A stretch of 51,068 bases of DNA from Dialister sp. UBA7295 (GTDB lineage Bacteria > Bacillota > Negativicutes > Veillonellales > Dialisteraceae). The notes below the pieces were generated by a model. The model did not search any database. It was not told the origin of the DNA and saw only the letters and a list, made by a program, of their open reading frames with translations. Positions 32,205 to 39,882 of this stretch are shown piece by piece (position 1 is the first letter of the stretch; every line of letters begins with the position of its first letter). The DNA lies in the NCBI GenBank assembly GCA_002471975.1, contig DKQZ01000073.1:36803-87870 (forward strand), in the 5' to 3' direction. Both the position numbers and the translations under genes were made by a program.

Positions 32205-32269
32205 ATCCCGCCTCCGGTCAGGAGACGGGATGATTTCAATAAAAATGCGGCACCTGAAATAGTGCCGCA
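32205..32269. repeat. Two hairpins joined by TTTCAATAAAAATG
   Basis: Hairpin one is ATCCCG-CTCC / GGAG-CGGGAT with a 5-nt loop; then TTTCAATAAAAATG (32233-32246), shared with 15428-15441; then hairpin two, GCGGCAC / GTGCCGC. Likely also serves as a transcription terminator for the converging WG gene. Confidence 0.75.
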
Positions 32270-32280
32270 CAGAAACTATG

Positions 32281-32301
32281 AACTGATAACTGAGAACTGA
32301 T
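32281..32301. repeat. Heptamer array, AACTGAT family (3 units)
   Basis: AACTGAT, AACTGAG, AACTGAT. Right arm of the element that begins at 32105. Confidence 0.85.
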
Positions 32302-32350
32302 CACTTATTAAAGAAAGCTGTCCGACTGTAATGGATTCAGGTCGTTCCAC

Positions 32351-34147
32351 TCACAGGATATCGATATCTTCATAAACCGGTTTCACCAGGAACCGTCCCG
32401 TGGTATCGATGATGCCCCATTTGCCCTTGATTTTGACGCCTGCCCGGCCGCTCCGGAAGGAGGTGACGTCGGAGGCTTCTTCTTTGAAGGTAATGGCCTC
32501 TTTGCCGGATGCATCGATATATTTCCACCCATTCTTATCTTTGACCGGGATGAGTCCGTCACCGGAGGCGGCTGCGCCCCGGTAAAGGGGATCCGTAATG
32601 AGGGTGCCGTCTTTGGAAAGGATGCCCCAGTCCGATTTGACTTTGTAACTGTAGAAACCATTTCCCAGGGAGGTCAGGCCGTCATAATTCATGGCTGCCA
32701 CTTCGCTGCCGTCTTCCATGGAAATAAGTCCCCATTTCTTGTCATCATTCTGGGCGAGGAGAAGACCATCTTCTTCCACCGGCACCAGGCTCTTGTAAAT
32801 GGAATGGGCCGTGAAAATGCCTTTCCGGTTGACCCAGCCGTACTTGCCTTCATTTCTGACAAGAATGCCTTCATCCGTGGCTTCGAAAACCCGGTCATTG
32901 GAGGGGCTGGCAATGACTTTGCCCGTATTGTCGATATAGCCCCGTTTCACCTGGACCGTTTCATAACCATAACCCCAGGGATCCCAGATGGGGATGCCGA
33001 TTCCGATGCCCCATCCCGAATGACGATGATGATGGTGATGATGGTGTCCGTGGAACCAGTGTCCCCATCCCCAGCCGATGCCTATGGAAATAGGGAATCC
33101 GCTCCGTTCCCGGACTTCCGTTACCTGGCCTTCCCGGACTTCTGCGATGCCGTCATCAAAGGGGAAAAGCTGGTTATAATCTGCCATGAAAGCGATGGTG
33201 CCGTCCGGTTTGGCATAGCCGTTTCCATCCGGCGTCTTCACGCCTGCCAGGCCTTCGGAGAATTCTGTCAGTACCGCCTTGAACTGGGGCTTGGCGGTGA
33301 CTTCGCCTTTTGTATTGATGAAGCCCCATAGTTTATCATCATTTTCTACGGCCGCATAACCTTCGGTGAAGACAGGGATGACTTCCTTATAGACCGGTTC
33401 TATGACTTCGCTGCCTTTTGTATCGATGAAACCCCAGAGGTCTTTGCCATTTTTCACCGCCAGGAGGCCTTCACTGTAGGCAGGTCCGGAATCCTTGTAG
33501 GAGGGGGTTACGACGAAATTTCCATTTTCATCGATGACGCCCCATTTGCCCTTCTGCCTTACTGGGGCAAGACCATCTGCAAAGTAGCGGGCTTCCTGGT
33601 AAACCGGGGCAATTTCTCTACCCTCAAGAGAAAGGTAACCGTATTTCCCATCTTCTTTGATGATGGCCATGCCATTCTGGAAATCGGAAACCTGTTCATA
33701 GGTTTTATTTCCGATTTTTGTGCCATCCATGCGGTAGAGGACGTTTTTCTTGTCACTTTCCTGCACGGCCAGAGCCCCTTCTTTCCAGATGGAACGGTTT
33801 TCATAGGAAACAGGGACAATGACCTTGCCTTCCCTGTTATAGAAGCCCCGGAGTTTTCCCTTCTGCACTTCGATCAGGTTTTCCCGTCCTTCCCCGTCCA
33901 GGTCTGCCTCCCTGGTGGCGGGATCGGAGAGGGAGAGTCCTTCCTTGTCATAGGAAAAGGGGATAATGATGATGCCCTTTTCATTCACGGCGCCCCATTT
34001 GCCGCCTTGTTTGACCGCTGCCGTAAAGGGGAGGGGAGAATCCCCGCCCGAAACGTCTTTCGGCGCATCGGGCCCCTCATTGGCAGAAATCCCCAAAGGC
34101 ATTGCCAAAGCAGAAAGTGCCAGGGCTGCCAGTAATTTCTTTATCAT
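32351..34147 (-). CDS. Secreted WG-repeat protein with a poly-His insert
   Basis: 598 residues from the ATG at 34147, placed 8 bases after GAGG; a GTG and an ATG just upstream are too close to it. Signal peptide (to about ISANEG). The rest is a long run of WG (KWG) beta-repeats, for example GGKWGAVNEKGIIIIPFSYD, KGKWGVIDENGNFVVTPSYK and KDLWGFIDTKGSEVIEPVYK, about fifteen in all. Near residues 350-390 the run is broken by a Gly/Trp/His-rich insert (GWGWGHWFHGHHHHHHH type) that could bind Ni, Zn or Cu. WG-repeat proteins are mostly uncharacterised and may bind partners. Transcribed alone, divergent from glyQ. Confidence 0.9.
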   Translation of the reverse strand: MIKKLLAALALSALAMPLGISANEGPDAPKDVSGGDSPLPFTAAVKQGGKWGAVNEKGIIIIPFSYDKEGLSLSDPATREADLDGEGRENLIEVQKGKLRGFYNREGKVIVPVSYENRSIWKEGALAVQESDKKNVLYRMDGTKIGNKTYEQVSDFQNGMAIIKEDGKYGYLSLEGREIAPVYQEARYFADGLAPVRQKGKWGVIDENGNFVVTPSYKDSGPAYSEGLLAVKNGKDLWGFIDTKGSEVIEPVYKEVIPVFTEGYAAVENDDKLWGFINTKGEVTAKPQFKAVLTEFSEGLAGVKTPDGNGYAKPDGTIAFMADYNQLFPFDDGIAEVREGQVTEVRERSGFPISIGIGWGWGHWFHGHHHHHHHRHSGWGIGIGIPIWDPWGYGYETVQVKRGYIDNTGKVIASPSNDRVFEATDEGILVRNEGKYGWVNRKGIFTAHSIYKSLVPVEEDGLLLAQNDDKKWGLISMEDGSEVAAMNYDGLTSLGNGFYSYKVKSDWGILSKDGTLITDPLYRGAAASGDGLIPVKDKNGWKYIDASGKEAITFKEEASDVTSFRSGRAGVKIKGKWGIIDTTGRFLVKPVYEDIDIL

Positions 34148-34284
34148 AACCATCACCTCACGAAATCAGGAATTTGTTGTATGATATATACTATTTTATC
34201 ATGATTTCCAATGAATTTTTACAAGGAAAACATGAAATTGCTAAAATTTTTGACCAATGGTCAGATTTGCTAAAATAAAAAATT

Positions 34285-34308
34285 GGCCGCTTTATATTTT
34301 TAGCGGCC
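34285..34308. repeat. Hairpin element linked to a heptamer array
   Basis: GGCCGC and GCGGCC around a TTTATATTTT loop, followed by CACCTTCACGGA; compare 37724-37757 and 24111-24140. Confidence 0.75.
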
Positions 34309-34314
34309 CACCTT

Positions 34315-34349
34315 CACGGATCACGACCCACGGACCACGGGCCACGATC
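34315..34349. repeat. Heptamer array, CACGGAC family (5 units)
   Basis: CACGGAT, CACGACC, CACGGAC, CACGGGC, CACGATC between the WG gene promoter region and the glyQ promoter. Confidence 0.92.
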
Positions 34350-34392
34350 AGCTCATTGCTTAAATTTACCTCCATCAAATACGAATTGCCAC

Positions 34393-34421
34393 TTTACTTT
34401 TGAACCCCGATTTGCTACTAT
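34393..34421 (+). promoter_or_regulatory. glyQS promoter
   Basis: TTTACT, 17-bp spacer, TACTAT with an extended TGC just before it (TGCTACTAT). It leads into the T-box. Confidence 0.65.
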
Positions 34422-34427
34422 AAGTCC

Positions 34428-34655
34428 ATAACTACGGCGATGAAGAAAAGGAGTACGCATGGTCAGCGAGCCGGTGAGGGTGTGAGTCCGGCAGGATGCG
34501 GAAGGCGTTTCGGAGCTGCTGCCTGAATGAAGTAGGGCTGCTATAAATGAAGGCGGGCCGCAAAGCCAATGAGGGTGGAACCGCGGGTTATTCCCTGTAA
34601 CTCGTCCCTGTAACGTATGGTTACAGGGATTTTATATTGTTTTTCAGGAGGAAAT
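34428..34655 (+). promoter_or_regulatory. T-box leader (tRNA-Gly)
   Basis: Stem I region includes GCGAGCCGGTGAGGGTGTGAG and a candidate specifier GGC in GGAAGGCGTTTC. The T-box AGGGTGGAACCGCG is at 34572-34585. The terminator is CCCTGTAAC/GTTACAGGG (34606-34628) with a T-rich tail. Uncharged tRNA-Gly should allow glyQS transcription. Confidence 0.95.
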
Positions 34656-35537
34656 ATGACATTTCAGCAGATCATTCTGGCGCTCCAGAAATTCTGGTCC
34701 CGCCAGGGCTGTGTTCTTGGTGAAGCTTACGACACCGAAAAAGGCGCCGGCACCATGAACCCCTTCACATTCCTGCGTACCATCGGACCGGAACCCTGGA
34801 ATGTGGCTTATGTAGAACCATCCCGCCGTCCCGATGACGGCCGTTATGGTGAAAACCCGAACCGTCTTTACCAGCATCATCAGTTCCAGGTCATCATGAA
34901 ACCGTCCCCGAACAACATTCAGGAAACTTACCTGGAATCCCTGAAGGAACTGGGCATCGATCCGGAAGAACACGATATCCGTTTCGTGGAAGATAACTGG
35001 GAATCCCCGACCCTGGGCGCCTGGGGCATCGGCTGGGAAGTATGGCTGGATGGCATGGAAATCACCCAGTTCACCTATTTCCAGCAGGTTGGCGGCATCG
35101 ATGAACATCCGGTTTCCGTGGAAATCACTTACGGTCTGGAACGTATCGCTATGTATATCCAGCAGGTAGACAACGTCTATGACCTGGTATGGACCGACGG
35201 CGTCACTTATGGCGACGTATGGCATGAAAATGAATATGAACAGTCCGTATACAGCTATGAACTGTCGGATCATGACATGCTTTTCAAGCTTTTTGATATG
35301 TATGAAAAGGAAGCTTACCGCATCAGCAAACTGGGCTATGTGCTTCCTGCCTATGATTATGTGCTGAAATGCTCCCACAGCTTCAACCTGCTTGATGCTG
35401 CCGGTGCCATTTCCCTTTCTGAACGGACCGAATACATCGGCCGCGTCAGAAATCTGGCCAGAGCCTGCGCCAAGGCATGGCTGAAGAAACGTAAAGAACT
35501 GGGATTCCCCATGCTGAAAGGAAGTGAAGGAAAATGA
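34656..35537 (+). CDS. glyQ: Glycyl-tRNA synthetase alpha subunit
   Basis: 293 residues from the ATG at 34656 (CAGGAGGA site). MTFQQIILALQKFWSRQGCV, GAGTMNPFTFLRTIGPEPWN and YVEPSRRPDDGRYGENPNRL are the standard start of the class II catalytic alpha subunit of the tetrameric enzyme. Works with GlyS; expression is governed by the T-box. Confidence 0.98.
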   Translation: MTFQQIILALQKFWSRQGCVLGEAYDTEKGAGTMNPFTFLRTIGPEPWNVAYVEPSRRPDDGRYGENPNRLYQHHQFQVIMKPSPNNIQETYLESLKELGIDPEEHDIRFVEDNWESPTLGAWGIGWEVWLDGMEITQFTYFQQVGGIDEHPVSVEITYGLERIAMYIQQVDNVYDLVWTDGVTYGDVWHENEYEQSVYSYELSDHDMLFKLFDMYEKEAYRISKLGYVLPAYDYVLKCSHSFNLLDAAGAISLSERTEYIGRVRNLARACAKAWLKKRKELGFPMLKGSEGK

Positions 35538-37585
35538 GCAAGAATCTTCTTCTGGAAATCGGTACCGAAGAAATGCCGGCCAACATCATGTCCGGCGTGG
35601 TGGATCAGCTCCGTGCCCTTGCCGATGTAAAATTTAAAGAAAGCCGTATTTCCTTCGACAAAATCACCGTTTATGCGACTCCAAGACGTCTGGCAGTTCT
35701 CGTAAAAAATGCAGCCGACCGCCAGCCCGATGAAGAAGTGAAAAAGCGCGGCCCTTCCATCAAGGCTGCCTTTGATGCAGATGGAAATCCGACCCGTGCG
35801 GCTCAGGGCTTTGCCAGAGGCCAGCATATCGATCCTTCTGAGCTTATTAAGGAAGGCGACTATACCTGGGCCAATGTGGTGAATAAAGGAAAAGCCGTGG
35901 AAGAAGTCCTTCCGGATTTGTTCCTCTCCTTTATTACAGGTCTTACTTTTGCCAAATCCATGCGCTGGGCTTCTGAAGAAGTTCATTTCATCCGTCCTGT
36001 CCGCTGGCTTGTTGCCCTGGCAGGAGATCAAATTGTTCCCATGGAATTTGCCCATGTAAAGAGCGGCCGGGTAAGCCGGGGTCATCGTTTCCTCTGCAAA
36101 GAACCGGTGACCATCGAAAAACCGGAAGACTACAAAGAAACGATGCGCAAAGCTTTCGTCATTGTGGACCAGGATGAAAGAAGAGAACTCATTAAAGAGG
36201 GACTCTTAAAGGTTGCCAAAGAACTGGGCGGCCATGTCTGGCACAATGAAGATCTTCTGGAAGAAATCAATTACCTCGTCGAATACCCCACTCCTCTGTA
36301 CGGCCGTATCGATGATGAATTCCTGAAGCTCCCTGTACCGGCAGTCGTTACTCCTATGCGGGATCATCAGCGTTACTACCCGGTAAGAAACGAAGATGGC
36401 AGCCTCATGCCTTATTTCCTCACCGTCAGGAATGGCGGCACCAAAGCCATTCATAACGTACAGATCGGCAATGAAAGAGTCCTTCGCGCCCGTCTGGACG
36501 ATGCGAAATTCTTCTTTGAAAACGACCGCAAGAAATCCCTGGTAGGTCACAGAGAAGGCCTCACCCGCATCAACTATCAGGAAGGCATGGGAACCATGCT
36601 GGATAAGGCAGACCGTCTGCAGAAACTGACCGCTGCCATCGGGGAAGACTGGAAATTCTCCGCTGAAGAAATGGCCGATGCCGACCGGGCCGCTTACCTT
36701 TCCAAATCCGACCTTGCTACCGGCATGGTGACCGAATTCACCGAACTCCAGGGCGAAATGGGCAAGGAATATGCCCTTCTCGATGGAGAGAAGAAGAATG
36801 TGGCCCAGGCCATTTTCGAACAGTACATGCCTCGCTTTGCGGGCGATATCCTGCCGCAGGAATCCATCGGCCGGGCTCTCTCCCTGGCAGATAAACTGGA
36901 TAACCTGGCCGCTACCTTCCTCCGCGGACTCATTCCGACGGGCTCCCAGGATCCCTTTGCTCTCCGCCGCCAGACCATCGGCGCTGTCAATATCATTACA
37001 GACGGAAAGATTCACTGGGATATCAGAAGGGGCATTGAAAAGGCTCTCGAACTCCTTCCTGGCGAAGCGGACCAGAAGAAGACCGTCCTCTCCCAGGTGG
37101 AAGATTTCTTCCGTCAGAGAATCAAAGCCATCCTTCTGGATGAAGGCATTGCATACGATATCATTGACTCCGTCCTGGCAGGACCGGTGGATGATATTTA
37201 TGCCATTTTCCTCAAAGCAAGAGCCATGGCGGAAAGCCATCTGAAAGAGGAAGCGGACCTTCGTCAGGCAGTGACCCGCCTTGCCAATATCACAAAAGGG
37301 AAGGTTGGCGGAGAAGTCAATCCGGCCCTCTTTGAAGACGAAGCAGAAAAGAATCTCCAGAGCGCACTTGAAAAAGTCACAACTGAAGTTTCCCCGCTCT
37401 TTGCAGCCTATGACTATGGGGCAGCCCTTCCGTTCCTGAAGGAACTCACCGCTCCGGTGAACGCATACCTGGATCAGGTCATGGTTATGGTCAAAGATGA
37501 ATCAGTAAAGGCAAACCGTATTTCCCAGCTCAAAAAGACCCTTGCCCTCTTCGATACCTGGGGCGATTTCAGCAAACTGGTGTAA
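35534..37585 (+). CDS. glyS: Glycyl-tRNA synthetase beta subunit
   Basis: 683 residues, usual length. LLLEIGTEEMPANIM at the start, VEYPTPLYGRIDDEFLKLP and VRNGGTKAIHNVQIGNERVLRARLDDAKFF in the middle, and an HD-like helical part followed by a C-terminal anticodon-binding region. Starts inside the glyQ stop (ATGA). Its stop is followed directly by a GCCGTCA heptamer array. Confidence 0.98.
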   Translation: MSKNLLLEIGTEEMPANIMSGVVDQLRALADVKFKESRISFDKITVYATPRRLAVLVKNAADRQPDEEVKKRGPSIKAAFDADGNPTRAAQGFARGQHIDPSELIKEGDYTWANVVNKGKAVEEVLPDLFLSFITGLTFAKSMRWASEEVHFIRPVRWLVALAGDQIVPMEFAHVKSGRVSRGHRFLCKEPVTIEKPEDYKETMRKAFVIVDQDERRELIKEGLLKVAKELGGHVWHNEDLLEEINYLVEYPTPLYGRIDDEFLKLPVPAVVTPMRDHQRYYPVRNEDGSLMPYFLTVRNGGTKAIHNVQIGNERVLRARLDDAKFFFENDRKKSLVGHREGLTRINYQEGMGTMLDKADRLQKLTAAIGEDWKFSAEEMADADRAAYLSKSDLATGMVTEFTELQGEMGKEYALLDGEKKNVAQAIFEQYMPRFAGDILPQESIGRALSLADKLDNLAATFLRGLIPTGSQDPFALRRQTIGAVNIITDGKIHWDIRRGIEKALELLPGEADQKKTVLSQVEDFFRQRIKAILLDEGIAYDIIDSVLAGPVDDIYAIFLKARAMAESHLKEEADLRQAVTRLANITKGKVGGEVNPALFEDEAEKNLQSALEKVTTEVSPLFAAYDYGAALPFLKELTAPVNAYLDQVMVMVKDESVKANRISQLKKTLALFDTWGDFSKLV

Positions 37586-37587
37586 TA

Positions 37588-37615
37588 GCCGTCAGCCTTT
37601 AGCCGTTAGCAGTTA
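37588..37615. repeat. Heptamer array, GCCGTTA family (4 units), left arm
   Basis: GCCGTCA, GCCTTTA, GCCGTTA, GCAGTTA starting 3 bases after the glyS stop. Confidence 0.88.
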
Positions 37616-37663
37616 GTTCATGGGGGAAAAGTCTTAGAACCGGAAACTCATGAAATAGAAATC

Positions 37664-37705
37664 AAAAAAGCTGATTGTCAGGAAATCCCGGCAGTCAGCT
37701 TTTTT
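37664..37705 (+). terminator. Intrinsic terminator of glyQS
   Basis: AAAAAAGCTGATTGTC pairs with GGCAGTCAGCTTTTTT (two G-U) and ends in six Ts. Confidence 0.9.
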
Positions 37706-37723
37706 GATGCAGGAAATATAAAT

Positions 37724-37746
37724 GGCGCCTTCCTATATAAGGCGCC
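37724..37746. repeat. Hairpin element linked to a heptamer array
   Basis: GGCGCC, TTCCTATATAA loop, GGCGCC, then ACCTTCACGGA. Confidence 0.75.
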
Positions 37747-37751
37747 ACCTT

Positions 37752-37870
37752 CACGGACCACGGATCACGAACCACGAACCGCAGGCTGCGACTCACGAGC
37801 CACGAACCGCGGGCTGCGAGCCACGAGCCACGAGCCACGAGCCACGAGTCACGAGTCACGAGTCACGATT
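37752..37870. repeat. Longest heptamer array (17 units, 119 bp)
   Basis: Seventeen in-phase units of CACGAGC/CACGAAC/CACGGAC/CACGAGT type. Four-unit blocks starting CACGAAC (37773 and 37801) repeat with 28-bp period: CACGAAC, CGCRGGC, TGCGASY, CACGAGC. It fills the space before the converging ppx gene. Confidence 0.95.
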
Positions 37871-37911
37871 GATAAACGTAAAAAACGAATGTGAGATAAG
37901 CGTATAACGGA

Positions 37912-39519
37912 CTATTCCTTCTTTTCTCCCGATATATCAAACTCCAGTCCTTCCGCGGTTTCCTTCATCTCATTTTTAATCGTGCTTCCCGGGAACCACT
38001 GGATGCGCAGGGGCAGCTGGAAGATTTTCCGGAATTCCGGGATCAGGTGCTGTACTGCATGGGCCGGGACGTCAAAATTTTCCCGGTTCGTATAGATGCG
38101 AAGGTCCATGGCGTTCTTTCCGGAAGTGCAGATCATTCTGGTGATGCACTGTTCATGGCTTTCATCGAGCCCTTCGGCAAGGGCGAGGAAAAGGGAAAGC
38201 ATGCGGACCTCTTTCATCTGGACTTCCGTGAGAATCCTGGCATGGCTGGCGCCTTTCAGGTATTTATTGGAGTAACCATGATGGAAAGCACAGACCAGGG
38301 CGCACATGATCTGTTCCCTGTGGGACCAGCCGAAAATATGGGCGTTGGCGGTGATGTAGGCACTGTGCCTGGCATGAGAGTAATAATTGACGATGGATCC
38401 CGTATCATGAAGGAATCCGGCAGCCGTCAGTATTTTTCTCATGCGGCCATCAAGACCATGCATTTTCTGCCACTGGTCAAACATGGAAAGGGCCATGGCT
38501 GTCACATAGGAAGTGTGGAAATCGTACTGGATGGGGAGGGTATAGAGATAATTCTTGACCGACCGGATCAGCATATCCTCCTTCCATTTTCCCTCTTTGT
38601 CATAAATGGGGTCATAGTAATGGAAGAAAAGTCCTTCACGGAGACCGCAGCCGGAAATAGTGAGGTAGGACGCTTTGGCCCGCCGTACGATTTCCTGGAC
38701 CACCAAAGCTCCGGCCACGATGATATCTGCCCGCTCCTCGGAAAGACCGGAAATCCGCTTTCTTTCTTCGTAGGTTTTGTCGCAGATAGATTTCACCAGG
38801 GTAAAGAGACTTTCCACGGGAAGGTTGTAATTGTGCAGCTTCGGCAGGGGATAGGAGGAAGAGCGCTGATGGATCTTGGCCAGGTTTCTGACCGTGCCGC
38901 CTACGCCGATGACTTCCATGGGCTCTTTGGGAAACCAGGAGATTTTGTTGAGCTGACGCTGGATATAGTCCCGGATTTCAGAAATTTTGTCATAATCCAC
39001 GGTGCCGGAGGATTGGAACATTTCCGTCAGCGTCACGGCGCCCATGGGAATGCTGACGGAATGAATCCGCTGCTTACCTCGGACGAGAGATATTTCCACA
39101 GAAGCTCCGCCCAGGTCAAAGAGGAGGAAATCTTTCCTGTCAATGGTGTGGATGACTCCCGAGAAGCCCAGGGCCGCTTCGGCTTTGCCGCTGATGATGG
39201 TCATGGGGATTCCCGTAGAAAGGCGGACCCTCCGAAGGAAAGAAGCGCCATTCACAGCATTCCGGACAGCTGCCGTAGCTACGGCTAAAACTTTTATGAC
39301 TTTCTGTACTTTGATGATATGGGCATACACTTTGAGGCAGCTCAATGCCCGCTGCTGGGCCTCTTCCGTGAGGAGCCGGGTTTCCATGGTCATTCCTTCG
39401 GCCAGACGGATGGATTTCTTTTCCTGGTACACCAGTTTGTAGGATCCGTGCGGCCCGATCTGCATGATGACGAAACGGATGGAATTGGAACCCAGATCGA
39501 TGATTGCTATTCGCTCCAT
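37912..39519 (-). CDS. ppx: Exopolyphosphatase Ppx/GppA with HD domain
   Basis: 535 residues. ASKHA-fold phosphatase that removes terminal phosphate from polyphosphate or acts on pppGpp. Intact motifs are IIDLGSNSIRFVIM (5-18), the catalytic Glu in ISGKAEAALGFSG, FDLGGASVEISLV (about 148-160) and GVGGTVRNLAKI. The C-terminal HD-type domain retains FLHDTGSIVNYYSHARHS and CAFHHGYSN. AAGGAG lies 6 bases before the ATG. Divergent from the ppx-like/ppk pair, so polyphosphate breakdown and synthesis genes lie side by side. Confidence 0.95.
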   Translation of the reverse strand: MERIAIIDLGSNSIRFVIMQIGPHGSYKLVYQEKKSIRLAEGMTMETRLLTEEAQQRALSCLKVYAHIIKVQKVIKVLAVATAAVRNAVNGASFLRRVRLSTGIPMTIISGKAEAALGFSGVIHTIDRKDFLLFDLGGASVEISLVRGKQRIHSVSIPMGAVTLTEMFQSSGTVDYDKISEIRDYIQRQLNKISWFPKEPMEVIGVGGTVRNLAKIHQRSSSYPLPKLHNYNLPVESLFTLVKSICDKTYEERKRISGLSEERADIIVAGALVVQEIVRRAKASYLTISGCGLREGLFFHYYDPIYDKEGKWKEDMLIRSVKNYLYTLPIQYDFHTSYVTAMALSMFDQWQKMHGLDGRMRKILTAAGFLHDTGSIVNYYSHARHSAYITANAHIFGWSHREQIMCALVCAFHHGYSNKYLKGASHARILTEVQMKEVRMLSLFLALAEGLDESHEQCITRMICTSGKNAMDLRIYTNRENFDVPAHAVQHLIPEFRKIFQLPLRIQWFPGSTIKNEMKETAEGLEFDISGEKKE

Positions 39520-39757
39520 GGTATCTCCTTTTGACGGCTTTCAGAAAAAAGGGAAATGAAAACCGGAAATATTTCCTATATTTTACAACATATGACAGGT
39601 TCATGGGGGAAAAAGACTCCTGATTACAGGAATTTTACAATTCATTTTCTTTTATCGGGCCCTATAAAAGGCTTCTCTCGCAGGGAAGGGGACAGGGGAT
39701 TGAAAACCGCACAAAGCATTCGAAAATATGTTAAAATAATATAAAAAGTAGATAATT

Positions 39758-39805
39758 GATTTTCTTTGCTCCAAAGAAAATCATCGGTAAAGATGTCGAT
39801 TTTTT
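39758..39805 (+). promoter_or_regulatory. Possible attenuator ahead of the ppx-like gene
   Basis: GATTTTCTTT (39758-39767) pairs perfectly with AAAGAAAATC (39773-39782). The AAAATC of that arm can instead pair with GATTTT at 39798-39803 (with inner ATC/GAT), forming a hairpin that ends in a T run. The two are mutually exclusive, as in an antiterminator/terminator pair. The rest of the 39520-39882 gap shows no gene. Confidence 0.4.
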
Positions 39806-39882
39806 ACACGGGTTTTACCTTTGTGGTGTAATGTTAAATGGAGAAGGTAAACTCGATTTTTATATGGAAACGGGGGCTCGTT

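Noticed and set aside
37752..37870. CRISPR array
   Set aside because: Units are 7 bp and contiguous with no spacers, and no cas genes are present.
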